From Pinirhizobacter soli (GTDB lineage: Bacteria; Pseudomonadota; Gammaproteobacteria; Xanthomonadales; Rhodanobacteraceae): a DNA stretch of 64,000 bases. The stretch is taken from NCBI RefSeq assembly GCF_015905305.1, contig NZ_JADZLQ010000002.1, forward strand, positions 496,001-560,000, read 5' to 3'. The notes below the pieces were generated by a model that did not search any database, was not told where the DNA came from, and worked only from the letters and a program-made list of their open reading frames with translations. Positions within the stretch are counted from its first letter, which is position 1. Each line of letters opens with the position of its first letter. Shown one piece after another: positions 8,434-18,416 of this stretch. Both the position numbers and the translations under genes were made by a program.

Positions 8434-10104
8434 TCAGATCATCGGCAGGTTAAGCCCCTGCTCCTTTGCGCAGGCGATGGCGTCGGGGTAACCGGCGTCG
8501 GCGTGACGCATCACGCCGGTGCCGGGATCATTCCATAGAACACGAGCGATACGGCGATCGGCATCGGCGGTACCGTCGCAGACGATCACCACGCCTGAGT
8601 GCTGGCTGTAGCCCATGCCCACGCCGCCGCCGTGATGCAGGCTTACCCAGGTAGCGCCGCCAGCCACGTTGAGCATGGCGTTCAAGAGTGGCCAGTCGCT
8701 TACCGCATCGCTGCCATCGCGCATGGCCTCGGTCTCGCGGTTGGGGCTGGCGACGGAACCTGAATCCAGGTGGTCGCGGCCGATCACCACCGGGGCCTTC
8801 AATTCACCGTTGCGGACCATCTCGTTGAAGGCAAGGCCAAGCTTGTGGCGCACGCCCAGACCCACCCAGCAGATGCGCGCGGGCAAACCCTGGAAGCTGA
8901 TGCGTTCGCGGGCCATGTCCAGCCAGCGGTGCAGGTTGGTGTCGTCAGGGATCAGTTCCTTGACCTTGGCGTCGGTCTTGTAGATGTCTTCGGGATCTCC
9001 CGACAGGGCCACCCAGCGGAACGGCCCGATGCCACGGCAGAACAGCGGTCGAACGAACGCCGGAACGAAGCCAGGGAAGTCGAAGGCGTTGGTGAGCCCT
9101 TCGTTCTTCGCCATCTGGCGGATGTTATTGCCGTAATCGAAGGTGGGTATACCCATCGCATGGAAGGCCAGCATGGCTTGAACGTGGGTGCGCATCGACT
9201 TCATCGCGGCATCGCGCGTGGCCTCGGGCGCGGACTTCCGGCGCTCGAACCATTCCTCCACCGTCCAGCCGGTGGGCAAGTAACCATTCACCGGGTCGTG
9301 CGCGCTGGTCTGGTCGGTAACGGCATCCGGCCGTACACCGCGGCGCACGAGTTCGGGCAGGACATCGGCGGCGTTGCCCAGGAGCGCGACGGATTTTGCT
9401 TCTCCCGCTGCCGTATATTTGGCAATGCGCGCGAGCGCGTCGTCGAGGTCGGTGGCCTGCTCGTCGACGTAACGCGTTTTCAGGCGGAAATCGATGCGGC
9501 TCTGCTGGCATTCGATGGTGAGCGACGATGCACCGGCGAGGCTCGCTGCCAGCGGCTGCGCGCCACCCATGCCGCCGAGGCCCGCGGTAAGGATCCACTT
9601 GCCCGAAAGGCTTCCGCCGTAGTGCTGGCGGCCCAACTCGACGAAGGTCTCGTAGGTGCCCTGCACGATGCCCTGCGAACCGATGTAGATCCACGAGCCA
9701 GCGGTCATCTGGCCGTACATCATCAAGCCCTTGCGATCGAGCTCGTTGAAGTGTTCCCAGTTGGCCCAGGCCGGCACCAGGTTGGAATTGGCGATCAGCA
9801 CGCGCGGGGCATCGGCGTGCGTGGGGAACACGCCCACGGGCTTGCCCGACTGCACCAGCAGGGTTTCATCTTCGCGCAGCTCGCGCAGGGCGCGCAGGAT
9901 GGCATCGAAGCATTCCCAGTTGCGTGCAGCGCGGCCGATACCGCCGTACACCACCAGTTCCGCAGGATTTTCCGCCACGTCCGGATCGAGGTTGTTCTGC
10001 AGCATGCGGAACGGGGCTTCGGTGAGCCAGCTACGGCAGCTTAATTCCGTGCCACGTGGTGCGCGGACGATGCGGGTGGTGTCGATGCGGGTGGGTGCGG
10101 TCAT
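8434..10104 (-). CDS. hutU: Urocanate hydratase
   Basis: A 556-residue urocanase, the second enzyme of histidine degradation, converting urocanate to imidazolonepropionate with bound NAD+. Length and sequence blocks match the family: the N-terminal [40 protein letters not shown], the NAD-binding [15 protein letters not shown], and the C-terminal [19 protein letters not shown]. The other hut genes in this window are about 20 kb away (hutF, hutI), so the pathway is split; hutH was not seen here. It runs tail-to-tail with msrA and is divergent from the phosphodiesterase gene at 10245. Confidence 0.96.
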   Translation of the reverse strand: MTAPTRIDTTRIVRAPRGTELSCRSWLTEAPFRMLQNNLDPDVAENPAELVVYGGIGRAARNWECFDAILRALRELREDETLLVQSGKPVGVFPTHADAPRVLIANSNLVPAWANWEHFNELDRKGLMMYGQMTAGSWIYIGSQGIVQGTYETFVELGRQHYGGSLSGKWILTAGLGGMGGAQPLAASLAGASSLTIECQQSRIDFRLKTRYVDEQATDLDDALARIAKYTAAGEAKSVALLGNAADVLPELVRRGVRPDAVTDQTSAHDPVNGYLPTGWTVEEWFERRKSAPEATRDAAMKSMRTHVQAMLAFHAMGIPTFDYGNNIRQMAKNEGLTNAFDFPGFVPAFVRPLFCRGIGPFRWVALSGDPEDIYKTDAKVKELIPDDTNLHRWLDMARERISFQGLPARICWVGLGVRHKLGLAFNEMVRNGELKAPVVIGRDHLDSGSVASPNRETEAMRDGSDAVSDWPLLNAMLNVAGGATWVSLHHGGGVGMGYSQHSGVVIVCDGTADADRRIARVLWNDPGTGVMRHADAGYPDAIACAKEQGLNLPMI

Positions 10105-10244
10105 GGTGCCCTCGGCGCGCGATGCGTAAGCCTCCGATTATGCGGGGCCTGCGCAGGTGGGGAAAGGCACGCCGCAGCATGCCGTGAAGCCGTCATGGGA
10201 TTTTGCCATCATGGGTGGTCTTCCCCCTTGACTGTCTTGCCCGC

Positions 10245-11501
10245 ATGAAGCCTATTCCCTGCCTGCTCCTCGCCCTGGCCCTGCTTGTCGGCTGTGCCAC
10301 CACCCCGCCGGTGCCCGCGCCTGCCCCGGTGAAGGAGCGCATCGTGCTGCTGGTATCCATCGATGGCTACCGCGCGGATTACCTCGGCCGGCACTTGAGC
10401 CCCACGCTGGAAAAGCTTGCCGCCACCGGCGTCCACGCCACCGCCATGCAGCCTTCATTCCCGTCGCTGACCTTCCCCAACCACTACGCCATCGTCACCG
10501 GCAAGGTCCCGGACCATTCAGGCATCGTCAACAACACGATGGTCGATCCTGCGCTTGGCCGCTTTTCCATGGGCAAGCGCGAGGCTGTTGCCGATGGACG
10601 ATGGTGGGAAGACGCCGAACCTGTCTGGGTCACCGCCGAGCGCCATGGCATCCACGCGGTAACGATGTTCTGGCCAGGCTCGGAAGCCGCGATCGAAGGC
10701 ATCCGGCCTAGCCATTACCTGCCGTGGGACGAAACAGTCACGCCCGATGCCCGTGTCGACCAGTTGTTGGCGTGGCTCGATGTCCCGCCCGCGCAACGAC
10801 CGCGCCTGGCAACGCTCTACTTCGATGCGGTGGACCACCAGGGCCACAAGTTCGGTCCTGATTCGAAAGAAGTGAACCAGGCCATCACCACCATCGACCA
10901 TGCCATGGCGCGCCTTGTCGCCGGCCTTGGGCAACGGAACCTGCTGGGCAGTGTCGACCTGATCGTGGTGTCCGACCACGGCATGGCCGCCACGCCGGCC
11001 GACCAGGTGATCCTGGTCGATGACATCGTGGACCCTTCGACCGTCGATGTCGTTGCCACCGGAACGCTACCGAGCTTCAACCCGCTGCCCGGGCACGATT
11101 TCGCCAAGGCGCAGGCCGCATTGCTCGCCCCGCACGACCACATGGCCTGCTGGCGCAAGGCGGATATCCCGGCACGCTTCAACTACGGCCACCACGAGCG
11201 CGTGCCCGCGATTGTCTGCCTGCCGGACGTCGGTTGGCAGGTCACCACCAAGGCCTCGTTGGCCAAGCGCACCGACCCGCTGTCGCTTGGGCAGCACGGA
11301 TACGACAACGCCGACCCATCGATGCGGGCATTGTTCATCGCCAACGGCCCATCGTTCGGCCGCGGCGTGACCATCGGCGAATTTCCCAACGTGGATGTCT
11401 ACGACCTCGTCATGCACCTGCTCGGCCTGCCGCCGCTGCCCAACGATGGCAGCCTGGCACCGTTGCAGCCGGCGCTGGCTGAACCCACCCATTCGCGTTG
11501 A
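10245..11501 (+). CDS. Lipoprotein nucleotide pyrophosphatase/phosphodiesterase (alkaline-phosphatase superfamily)
   Basis: A 418-residue predicted lipoprotein: residues 1-17 end in the lipobox LLVGC, giving Cys17 as the lipidation site. The mature part matches ecto-nucleotide pyrophosphatase/phosphodiesterases: metal-binding VSIDGYRADYL, the threonine nucleophile in PSLTFPNHYAIVTG, DAVDHQGHKFGP, VSDHGMA and the late LGQHGYDN histidine. These would bind two zinc ions and hydrolyse phosphodiester or pyrophosphate bonds of nucleotides or lipids in the periplasm. The ATG at 10245 is preferred over the TTG at 10203 because it begins the lipoprotein signal. Confidence 0.87.
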   Translation: MKPIPCLLLALALLVGCATTPPVPAPAPVKERIVLLVSIDGYRADYLGRHLSPTLEKLAATGVHATAMQPSFPSLTFPNHYAIVTGKVPDHSGIVNNTMVDPALGRFSMGKREAVADGRWWEDAEPVWVTAERHGIHAVTMFWPGSEAAIEGIRPSHYLPWDETVTPDARVDQLLAWLDVPPAQRPRLATLYFDAVDHQGHKFGPDSKEVNQAITTIDHAMARLVAGLGQRNLLGSVDLIVVSDHGMAATPADQVILVDDIVDPSTVDVVATGTLPSFNPLPGHDFAKAQAALLAPHDHMACWRKADIPARFNYGHHERVPAIVCLPDVGWQVTTKASLAKRTDPLSLGQHGYDNADPSMRALFIANGPSFGRGVTIGEFPNVDVYDLVMHLLGLPPLPNDGSLAPLQPALAEPTHSR

Positions 11502-11516
11502 TCTGCCCCGCGCCCC

Positions 11517-11550
11517 AAAAAAAGAGGCCGCCGGTGGGAAGCCGGCGGCC
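11517..11550 (-). terminator. Rho-independent terminator after the TonB-dependent receptor gene
   Basis: A perfect 9-bp stem (11526-11534 with 11542-11550) and a 7-base loop is followed, when read on the minus strand, by a run of T (complement of the A-run at 11517-11523). It sits about 77 bp beyond the receptor stop codon. Confidence 0.85.
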
Positions 11551-11627
11551 TGATCTGGGGAGAAACGTTGCGTCCAGGGGTGGGGCCGGGGAGCGGCCCG
11601 AACGCTTATTGTTGGTATGGGAAAAGG

Positions 11628-14621
11628 TCAGAAGTCGTAGCTGATGCCAAAGCGCAGGTAGCGCGGCGTGCTCCAGTACAGGACGCGCTCGTAGTTGGTG
11701 TTCGGTGCGGTGGACGACCCATGGATCGCATACGTGGCGGTAGCCACCGATTCGTTGAGGATGTTGTAGACCATCACGTTGAAGCCCAGCTTCTGCGCCG
11801 CCCACATCGGGCGATACTCGGCTGAAAGGGAAATGATGTGCTGCCAGGGCTGGCGGCCGGCATCGCCCGGGGCCGAAGCCACGCCATCGCAGTAGTGGTA
11901 GTAGCTGCCGTAGCCCACCGGGTTGCTTTCATCCGCGCCGTAGTAACCCAGGCAGGTCTTGGGCGCGCCGGACAGCAAGGCGACGTTGCCCGAGAGCATC
12001 CATTCCGGCGCCACTTGCCACGAGCCGTAGATCTTCAGCTGGTGTTTGCGGTCGTTGGACAGCAGGCCGTTGGAATTTTCCATCAGCTTGCCAAAGTCCC
12101 AGTCGACCGTGGCCGACACATCCGTCTGCCCGATGTCCGACCGTACCTGGCCTTCACTGTTGCCGTAGCTGCGTGAGTAGACATAGTCGATCTTGGCCTG
12201 CCAGGTGCCATCGAACGGATGTTCAAGGAACGTTTCCAGCCCGTAGTAGTTGCGCTTGGCGCTGGGCATGCCGAAGTCCTTGGCCGATACGGTGACTTCG
12301 TTGTAGCCGCCGGCGCCATTGGAGATACGGTAGGTATTGCTGCGGCCGGGGTTGGACAGGTAGCAACCGTTCAAACTGGTTGCGTCCACGTCGATGCCCA
12401 GCGACTGCGCCTTGGCGGCGATGGTGTCGGTATCGCAGATATCGTCCAGGATGTTGCGCAGCTTGCGTACCTGCCCCTTCATGCCCCAGACGTAATCCTG
12501 GGCGAACTGCTGGGTGAAGCCGAGCAGGTATTCATCCTGGTATTCGGACTGGATGCCCTTGGCGGCCACGGTCTTGGCATCGGGTGCCTGGCCATACTCG
12601 TTGTTGGCCGATACGGCGCCCCCGGTGGACGACGCCAGCTGTGTGAGCCCCGTCGGGTTGCCGTTGGCGTCGATGCCTGTGTAGGTGTAGTACTCGTTGG
12701 TATAGAGGGAACCTGCGGCAGCACGCAGCGCCACCGATGCAGGCATGGCCAAGTAGTAACGGCCGGCATTGCCGTACACCTTCAGCGACGAGTCGCCGTT
12801 CACGTCCCAGCTGAAGCCCAGGCGCGGCGCCCACTGCGGTTTGGTCATGCGCAGGAAAGCATCGCCATCGGGGTTGTAGTTGGTGAACTGGTCGTTGCGC
12901 AGGCCGATCTTCACCAGCCAGCGATCGTCCACCTGCCAGCTGTCTTCCACGTACTGGGCACGCTGCTTCACGCGCACCGAAGCCGACGTGCTGTAGAGGT
13001 ACTTCGATACGTAGTAACCGGTCTCGCCGCCCGCGCCGGTGTTGGGGGCCGCCACGTACGGGCTTTCGCTGATCGCCGTATCCGGATCGCCGTATCCGTA
13101 GATCCACGCCGTGCCGGTCTGGCCGTCGTCGATATCGTGCGAGTTGAGGTTGTCGATGCCACCGGTGATGGTGTGGTCGCCGACCTTCCAGGAAAGATCA
13201 AGGCGAAGGTTGTTGCTGGTGGCGCGATGGCTAGGATCGGTGGCGGTAAGTACCGTCTGGGTGTTCACGATCGGCGAATCGCCGACGATCGCCGGATTCT
13301 CGACCTCCGATCCGCTGATATAGGTAAGGGTGGGATCGTAGCCGGGGGTCTGGCTGAAGTACGTCATCTTCTGCTTGCCGTAGAGGGCAGTCAGGGTGAT
13401 GTCGTCGGTGATGTAGCTTGTGAACTTGGCGACGTAAACTTCGGCACTGTTCTTGGTCGACGTGGCGAAGCTATTGAGATCGCCGGTGGTCTTCGTGTCG
13501 TAGTCGTAGTTGTACAGGTTGCCCTTGTACGACGTCTTCGTCGACGCTCCGGTGAGCTCGAGGATATTGTTGTCGTTGATGTTCCAGTCGATCTTGGTGT
13601 ACCACTTCGGGTTGTGGTACTCGTAGGCCGTGTTGTATGACGACGTCACCGCGCCCACGCTGTTGCCCGACTGCTTCTGCCCTTCCACGGCGGCGAATAT
13701 GAACAGCTTGTCCTTGATCAGCGGGCCGCCTACATAAGCGCTTTCCGTGGCAAGCCACGAGTTGGTCTGCGAATAGCGGCGGTAGATTTCGCCGTCGTTG
13801 GCGCCGCTGACGTAATACGCATTGGGGCTGGTACCGCGGGCGAACGCGGGTGTCCACTGCACCTGGGCGCCGAAGTGCCAGTCATTGGTGCCGCGCTTGC
13901 CGGTCTGGCTGATCACGCCGCCGTCGGAACGGCCATACGCCGCACCGTAGCCGCCACTTAAGATTTCCTCCTGGTCGATTGCGCCGTAGGGCAAGCTGAT
14001 GCCGCCGAATCCGCTCAAGGGGTCGGTGGTATTGAAGCCGTTGAGGTAATAGGCGTTCTCGGTGACCGACGAACCACTGAAGGCCACCAGCGAGCCGCCT
14101 GTTGTGCCGCTGGTGAACCCGCTGTAGCCAGGAACGACACCCGGGGCAAGCAGGGCAATCGCTTCGGCGCTGCGTGCAAGCGGCAAGCGCGCAAGCTGCT
14201 GCGAGGTGATCACTGTGCGGGCGTCCACGCTGGTCACGTCGATCGCCGGGAGCGCGGCCGCCGATACGGTCACGGCATCAAGATTCTTCGCGCCGGTGGC
14301 GAATGACACTTCCGTGCCCGAACCCACGCGCAGGTCGACGTTGCTGCGCGAATCGATGGTCGCGCCGTCCTTCACCAGGGACACCGAGTACGTGCCCAGG
14401 GGCAGCGACCCGATGGTATAGCGTCCGTTGGCGTCCACCGCCACTTCGCGCGTGACGCCGGAGTTGCTTCGCACCTGCACCGTCTCGCCCTCGGCTGCAG
14501 GTGCCTGGCCGAAGATGCTGCCCGTGGTGGCCTGGGCAAAGATGGCGGTGCTGCCCACCGCAAGGCCGACGGCGAGGCTGATGCGGCTAAGCCGCATCCA
14601 TTGCAATTTGTTGTTGGACAC
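11628..14621 (-). CDS. Oar-like TonB-dependent outer-membrane receptor
   Basis: A 997-residue outer-membrane protein. A signal peptide (residues about 9-28, ending IFAQA) is followed by a carboxypeptidase-regulatory-like beta domain (about 30-105, with VDANGRYTIGSLPLGTYSV), a plug domain (ITSQQLARLPLARSAEAIALLAPGVV) and a long beta barrel ending in the C-terminal aromatic signature GISYDF. The order matches Oar-type receptors abundant in Xanthomonadaceae, which import large nutrients with TonB energy; the ligand is unknown. The GTG at 14621 is chosen because the protein then begins MSNNKLQWMRLSRISLAV, as in related proteins, with GGGGAG upstream. The AraC gene upstream may regulate it. Confidence 0.9.
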   Translation of the reverse strand: MSNNKLQWMRLSRISLAVGLAVGSTAIFAQATTGSIFGQAPAAEGETVQVRSNSGVTREVAVDANGRYTIGSLPLGTYSVSLVKDGATIDSRSNVDLRVGSGTEVSFATGAKNLDAVTVSAAALPAIDVTSVDARTVITSQQLARLPLARSAEAIALLAPGVVPGYSGFTSGTTGGSLVAFSGSSVTENAYYLNGFNTTDPLSGFGGISLPYGAIDQEEILSGGYGAAYGRSDGGVISQTGKRGTNDWHFGAQVQWTPAFARGTSPNAYYVSGANDGEIYRRYSQTNSWLATESAYVGGPLIKDKLFIFAAVEGQKQSGNSVGAVTSSYNTAYEYHNPKWYTKIDWNINDNNILELTGASTKTSYKGNLYNYDYDTKTTGDLNSFATSTKNSAEVYVAKFTSYITDDITLTALYGKQKMTYFSQTPGYDPTLTYISGSEVENPAIVGDSPIVNTQTVLTATDPSHRATSNNLRLDLSWKVGDHTITGGIDNLNSHDIDDGQTGTAWIYGYGDPDTAISESPYVAAPNTGAGGETGYYVSKYLYSTSASVRVKQRAQYVEDSWQVDDRWLVKIGLRNDQFTNYNPDGDAFLRMTKPQWAPRLGFSWDVNGDSSLKVYGNAGRYYLAMPASVALRAAAGSLYTNEYYTYTGIDANGNPTGLTQLASSTGGAVSANNEYGQAPDAKTVAAKGIQSEYQDEYLLGFTQQFAQDYVWGMKGQVRKLRNILDDICDTDTIAAKAQSLGIDVDATSLNGCYLSNPGRSNTYRISNGAGGYNEVTVSAKDFGMPSAKRNYYGLETFLEHPFDGTWQAKIDYVYSRSYGNSEGQVRSDIGQTDVSATVDWDFGKLMENSNGLLSNDRKHQLKIYGSWQVAPEWMLSGNVALLSGAPKTCLGYYGADESNPVGYGSYYHYCDGVASAPGDAGRQPWQHIISLSAEYRPMWAAQKLGFNVMVYNILNESVATATYAIHGSSTAPNTNYERVLYWSTPRYLRFGISYDF

Positions 14622-14697
14622 TGCGTGTGGCTCCCCAAAGATGTTTTGAATGGCGACGGCACTGACGCTATCGCCTGTTAAATCTAGTGTTAGGTCC

Positions 14698-14732
14698 GGA
14701 TGACGAAACGGCGGAAAATGCCGCGTCATTCG
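14698..14732 (-). terminator. Hairpin after the AraC-type regulator gene
   Basis: An imperfect hairpin with 10-base arms, 9 of 10 paired (14698-14707 with 14723-14732), lies directly after the AraC stop codon at 14734. It lacks a clear T-run on the minus strand, so it may end transcription only partly. Confidence 0.4.
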
Positions 14733-14733
14733 G

Positions 14734-15762
14734 CTATTCCTCGCCGGTGTGGCTCGCAGTGATCCGGGCGATGTTCCGGCTGTGTGCAAGCGCCGCCTGA
14801 CGGAAGGAACGCGGAGATGCGCCATAGACGTCGCGAAAACTCCGACTGAAGTGCGTCATGTCGCCGAAGCCCCAGCCGTAGGCGATCTGTGAGACACCGC
14901 GATGGCGCAGTGCCGGATCAGCCAGCTCGCGCTTGCAGCGGGTGAGCCGCTCACTGCGCACCCAGCGCATCAGGGTGAGGTCCTCGTCGGAGAACAACTC
15001 GAAGAGATAACTCACCGACAGGCCAATGCCACGGGCAATCATCTCGGCGCACAGCTCCGGATCATCCAGGTGTTCGCGGGCAAAGCGGCGCGCCTGCTGC
15101 TTGTAGTGCAAGCGCAGTTGCGTGGCAGACAGGCGCGTCGGATCAGTGGTCTCGAGCGCCGCCGCCAACATATGCGGGATCGCGTCCAGTAGCCGGCTGG
15201 CCACGGCCTCGGTGAGGTCGCTCGCGCGATAGAAAATCTCCCTGAAGAGCACACGCAGGTAACCAACGGGCCCCCGGTCGCCAGGCAAGCCGATCGCCGA
15301 TGCCATCGCCACCTGCGGTACCGCCTCGCGCAACGCCGTGATCGGCAGGTAGATCGTCTGCACCGTCGAGGCGCCGAACTCCAGCCGGAACGGGCGCGAA
15401 AGGTCGACCAGGCAAAAGTCATCCTGTGCGATGCGGCTTCGCCGCCCGTATTGTTCCACCGTGGCGTTGCCTTCAAGTTGAAGGCTCAAGAGGGCCGCCC
15501 CGCGGTGCGCTGGAGCGATCCCTTCGAAGCTCAGCACATGCGGGGCGTGGCGGAAGGTCGCCATGCGCAACCGCTCACCGGCGTAGCCGTCGAGCACCAC
15601 GCGCGTGCCGGTGGCGCGCGGCGGCCCAAGTTCGAGGCCGTTCCAGAACGCGTCCGCGTCGTGCCATTGCGTGGCGTGCGCAGGCACCTGGCGTGCCCGG
15701 TGCACCAGCGGGGCCGCCACGGCCTCGCCGGCATCCCAGATGCGGGCCATGGTTGGGCGCAT
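14734..15762 (-). CDS. AraC family transcriptional regulator
   Basis: A 342-residue regulator. The N-terminal two thirds resemble the AraC_binding_2-type sensing domain (FRLEFGASTVQTIYLP region). The C-terminal 100 residues carry two helix-turn-helix motifs; the second is clear in GVSQIAYGWGFGDMTHFSR followed by FRDVYGASPRSFR, the classic AraC/XylS signature. It lies 112 bp upstream of the receptor gene on the same strand and 7 bp downstream of a small exported-protein gene, with which it is probably co-transcribed. It may control the receptor; the inducer is unknown. The alternative start M5 (MARIWDAG) is possible. Confidence 0.88.
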   Translation of the reverse strand: MRPTMARIWDAGEAVAAPLVHRARQVPAHATQWHDADAFWNGLELGPPRATGTRVVLDGYAGERLRMATFRHAPHVLSFEGIAPAHRGAALLSLQLEGNATVEQYGRRSRIAQDDFCLVDLSRPFRLEFGASTVQTIYLPITALREAVPQVAMASAIGLPGDRGPVGYLRVLFREIFYRASDLTEAVASRLLDAIPHMLAAALETTDPTRLSATQLRLHYKQQARRFAREHLDDPELCAEMIARGIGLSVSYLFELFSDEDLTLMRWVRSERLTRCKRELADPALRHRGVSQIAYGWGFGDMTHFSRSFRDVYGASPRSFRQAALAHSRNIARITASHTGEE

Positions 15763-15769
15763 GGCTTCT

Positions 15770-16066
15770 TCAACCCCCCATCAACGCTGGCGCCGGCGGT
15801 GCGCCGGGGCCAGGTGGCGGCCCGGGTGGGGGCGCGAAGCCCTTGTCCAGCATGCACTGCTCGATCAACTCCGGGGCCACGGGGTGGGCAGAGTCGCCGC
15901 CCAAATCGGACCAGCAAGCCTTGAGCGCGACCTCCACCTTCGGATCATGCGGGGGACGGGCGGAGCTGCCTGCGGCCGCGGGCTCCTGGCCCCGGGCGCC
16001 TGCCGCGAAGGCCATACCGACGCCGAAGACAAAAAGCACGGCGGGGATCAACGGATAGGGTTTCAT
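15770..16066 (-). CDS. Small exported proline-rich protein, unknown function
   Basis: A 98-residue protein not recognised as a named family. Residues 1-26 are a signal peptide (PLIPAVLFVFGVGMAFAAGARG), so it is exported. The middle contains two cysteines, KACWSDL and EQCMLDKGF, spaced about 20 residues apart, and the C-terminus is almost entirely proline, glycine and alanine (PPPGPPPGPGAPPAP). It is encoded 7 bp upstream of the AraC gene and divergent from the two-component system, whose kinase has a similar proline/glycine-rich periplasmic stretch. A functional link is only an inference. Confidence 0.7.
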   Translation of the reverse strand: MKPYPLIPAVLFVFGVGMAFAAGARGQEPAAAGSSARPPHDPKVEVALKACWSDLGGDSAHPVAPELIEQCMLDKGFAPPPGPPPGPGAPPAPALMGG

Positions 16067-16233
16067 CAGGCGAGCGTCCTGGCGGCATGGGGTGTTTGTC
16101 ACCACGCTACGGGCCCGCGATGGCCTGGCGTTGTCCCTTTATGTCCGCTTTGTGTCGGCATTTTTGCCCGCCTGGCAAACGCCCCGTAGACTCACCTGAT
16201 GTAATGCCGCTCATGCAGGCCGAAGCCCTTGCC

Positions 16234-16947
16234 ATGGACATGCAGTCACTCATCCTCGTCGTCGACGACGATCCGGAATTGCGGGAACTGATCACCGTAT
16301 TCCTCGGTGGCCATGGCTATCGCGTGCAGGCGGCCGAAAACGCCGCGCAAATGTCGCTGGCCATCGAGCGCGAACGGCCGGACCTGGTAGTGCTGGACGT
16401 GATGATGCCCGGCGAGGACGGTCTTTCCGCCGCGCGCCGCCTGGCCGCGGAGAAAGGGCCGCCAGTGATCATGCTCAGCGCCCTGGGAGGCGACACCGAC
16501 CGCATCATCGGCCTGGAAGTGGGCGCGGACGACTACCTGGCCAAACCGTGCAACCCCCGGGAGTTGCTCGCACGCGTGCGCGCGGTGCTACGCCGGACCA
16601 GCACTGCCGAGGACATCATGGCGGCCGACTCGCGTCCTTATGCCTTTGCCGGCTGGCGGCTGGACGCATTGCGCCGCGACTTGCGCGACCCTACCGGGAT
16701 CTTCATCAACCTGTCCGACGGCGAATTCTCGCTGTTGCGCAGCTTCGTTGAGCATCCGCAGCGCATCCTGAGCCGCGACCAGCTGCTGGACCTGGTGCAC
16801 GGCGGCCGGGCGGAGATATTCGACCGCGCCATCGACACGCAAATCAGCCGGCTGCGCCGGAAGCTCAATGACCGTTCGAAGGACGAACTGATCCGCACCG
16901 TGCGGAACGAGGGTTACATGCTGGTACCCAAGGTGGTACGCCTGTGA
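16234..16947 (+). CDS. OmpR/PhoB-family response regulator
   Basis: A 237-residue two-component regulator. The receiver domain shows the acidic pair in LVVDDDPEL, the phospho-acceptor Asp in LVVLDVMMPGEDG (about residue 53) and the conserved Lys in DDYLAKPCNPREL. The C-terminal winged helix matches OmpR/PhoB proteins (LSDGEFSLLRSFVEHP, ISRLRRKLND, RTVRNEGYML). The start codon is uncertain: ATGs at 16204 and 16213 are in frame, and none has a strong ribosome-binding site. Its last 4 bases overlap the start of the kinase gene (GTGA at 16944-16947), so the pair is translationally coupled. Confidence 0.92.
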   Translation: MDMQSLILVVDDDPELRELITVFLGGHGYRVQAAENAAQMSLAIERERPDLVVLDVMMPGEDGLSAARRLAAEKGPPVIMLSALGGDTDRIIGLEVGADDYLAKPCNPRELLARVRAVLRRTSTAEDIMAADSRPYAFAGWRLDALRRDLRDPTGIFINLSDGEFSLLRSFVEHPQRILSRDQLLDLVHGGRAEIFDRAIDTQISRLRRKLNDRSKDELIRTVRNEGYMLVPKVVRL

Positions 16948-18416
16948 ACCGCCTGCCCCGCCTGTCGATCTTCGCGCGCACCTTCGTGATGATGTTCATC
17001 GCGCTACTGGTGTCGGTGGCGATCGGCTATGCGGTACTGAACCTGCGCCCGCCCACGCAGCCGAACATGGTGAGCCTGTTCGAACTGGCTGCCGTGTTGC
17101 AGCCCGGGCGCTCACCTTTTGCCGGGCATGGTCCCGACGGCCATGGCGGCATGCCACCCCCGGGCGACGCCGGCGCCATACCCGATGGCAGGATGAACCC
17201 CGCTGGCGCGCCGCCTGCACCTCCACCGCAAGGCGAGCCGCCAGGCATGCCGCAAGGACCGGCCTTCGGCTCGCCGGGCCCTGGTGGCACCGGAGATATG
17301 GATGTCGCCACCAGCGCCAGCGCCCCGACACCACCGGCCCGCTTCGATGCCAAGGTTTCATCGCGGATGCTCATGCGGCTGTCGGCCCTGTTCAATGTTC
17401 CGGCCGAGCGCCTTCGCGCCTATGTACCGGCATCGGCCCTGGTGAGCGGCCCCGGGCCGATGGGCAATGTGCTCGGCCCGGGCTTCGTCATCGCGCTGCG
17501 CCAGGACGATGGCAGCTGGCGCGTGGCATCGCTGGCCGCGGAGCCCTTCCCCACCGCCCTGCAGGTACAGTTGGCGTGGCTTTTCGCCCTGGGCCTGCTG
17601 GTGCTGCTACCACTGGCATGGCTCTTCGCCCGCGCCCTTTCCGCACCGATCCAGCGTTTCGCCCAGGCTGCACAGCGGCTGGGCAGCGACACCAGCGCGC
17701 CACCCGTGCCGCGCGAGGGCCCCAGGGAAATGCGCCAGGCAGTGGATGCCTTCAATGCCATGCAGGCACGGATCAACCGCCTGCTGCAGGAGCGCACGCA
17801 CATGATCGGTGCCATCGCCCACGACTTGCGCACACCGCTCACCCGTCTTTCCTTCCGCCTGGACGGCCTGCCCAGCCCGCTGGGTGAAAAGGTCGAGGGT
17901 GACATCCAGGAAATGAAGTCGATGATCTCCGCCGCGCTGGACTTCATCCGTGATCGTTCGCTCGGCGTGCATCGCGAACTCCTGGACTTCCGGCTGCTGG
18001 TGGAAAGCGTGGCCGACGACATGGCCGATGTCGGACATGAGGTGACGCTCCAGGACGGCTCCGCGATCACCATGCATGGCGATCCGTTGGCCTTGCGGCG
18101 TGCCGTGGTGAACCTGGTCGAGAATGGCCTGAAGTACGGCGAGCGAGTACGCATGCGCATGCGCACCACGGGAGCGGAATGCGTGCTGGAAATCGACGAC
18201 GACGGGCCGGGTATCGCCGATGCCATGCAAAGCCAGGTATTCGAGCCGTTCTTCCGCCTGGAAACTTCGCGCAATCGCGACACCGGCGGCATCGGGCTTG
18301 GCCTTGCCACGGTGCGGGCGATCATCCTGGACCACGGCGGCAGCATCGCCTTGCGCAACCGCAAGGATGGCGGCCTGCGCGTGGCGCTGACCCTTCCCCT
18401 GGGCCAGGGGCTTTAA
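16944..18416 (+). CDS. Sensor histidine kinase with proline/glycine-rich periplasmic region
   Basis: A 490-residue membrane kinase partnering the preceding regulator. TM1 is at about 10-32 and TM2 at about 207-230, enclosing a periplasmic domain. Residues about 54-130 of that domain are very rich in Pro, Gly and Ala, with several Met and His. HAMP follows TM2; the phospho-acceptor is His293 in IAHDLRTPLTRL; the ATPase domain keeps NLVENGLKYG (N box), DDDGPGI, FEPFFRLE and GIGLGLATV. The EnvZ-like layout suggests envelope sensing; the Met/His content could hint at metal or redox input, which is speculation. The start is GTG at 16944. Confidence 0.9.
   Translation: MNRLPRLSIFARTFVMMFIALLVSVAIGYAVLNLRPPTQPNMVSLFELAAVLQPGRSPFAGHGPDGHGGMPPPGDAGAIPDGRMNPAGAPPAPPPQGEPPGMPQGPAFGSPGPGGTGDMDVATSASAPTPPARFDAKVSSRMLMRLSALFNVPAERLRAYVPASALVSGPGPMGNVLGPGFVIALRQDDGSWRVASLAAEPFPTALQVQLAWLFALGLLVLLPLAWLFARALSAPIQRFAQAAQRLGSDTSAPPVPREGPREMRQAVDAFNAMQARINRLLQERTHMIGAIAHDLRTPLTRLSFRLDGLPSPLGEKVEGDIQEMKSMISAALDFIRDRSLGVHRELLDFRLLVESVADDMADVGHEVTLQDGSAITMHGDPLALRRAVVNLVENGLKYGERVRMRMRTTGAECVLEIDDDGPGIADAMQSQVFEPFFRLETSRNRDTGGIGLGLATVRAIILDHGGSIALRNRKDGGLRVALTLPLGQGL

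Noticed and set aside
12219-13640. Long plus-strand ORF opposite the TonB-dependent receptor
   Set aside because: It is antisense to a clear outer-membrane receptor; its product is a low-complexity Val/Gly/Arg sequence typical of shadow frames in GC-rich DNA.
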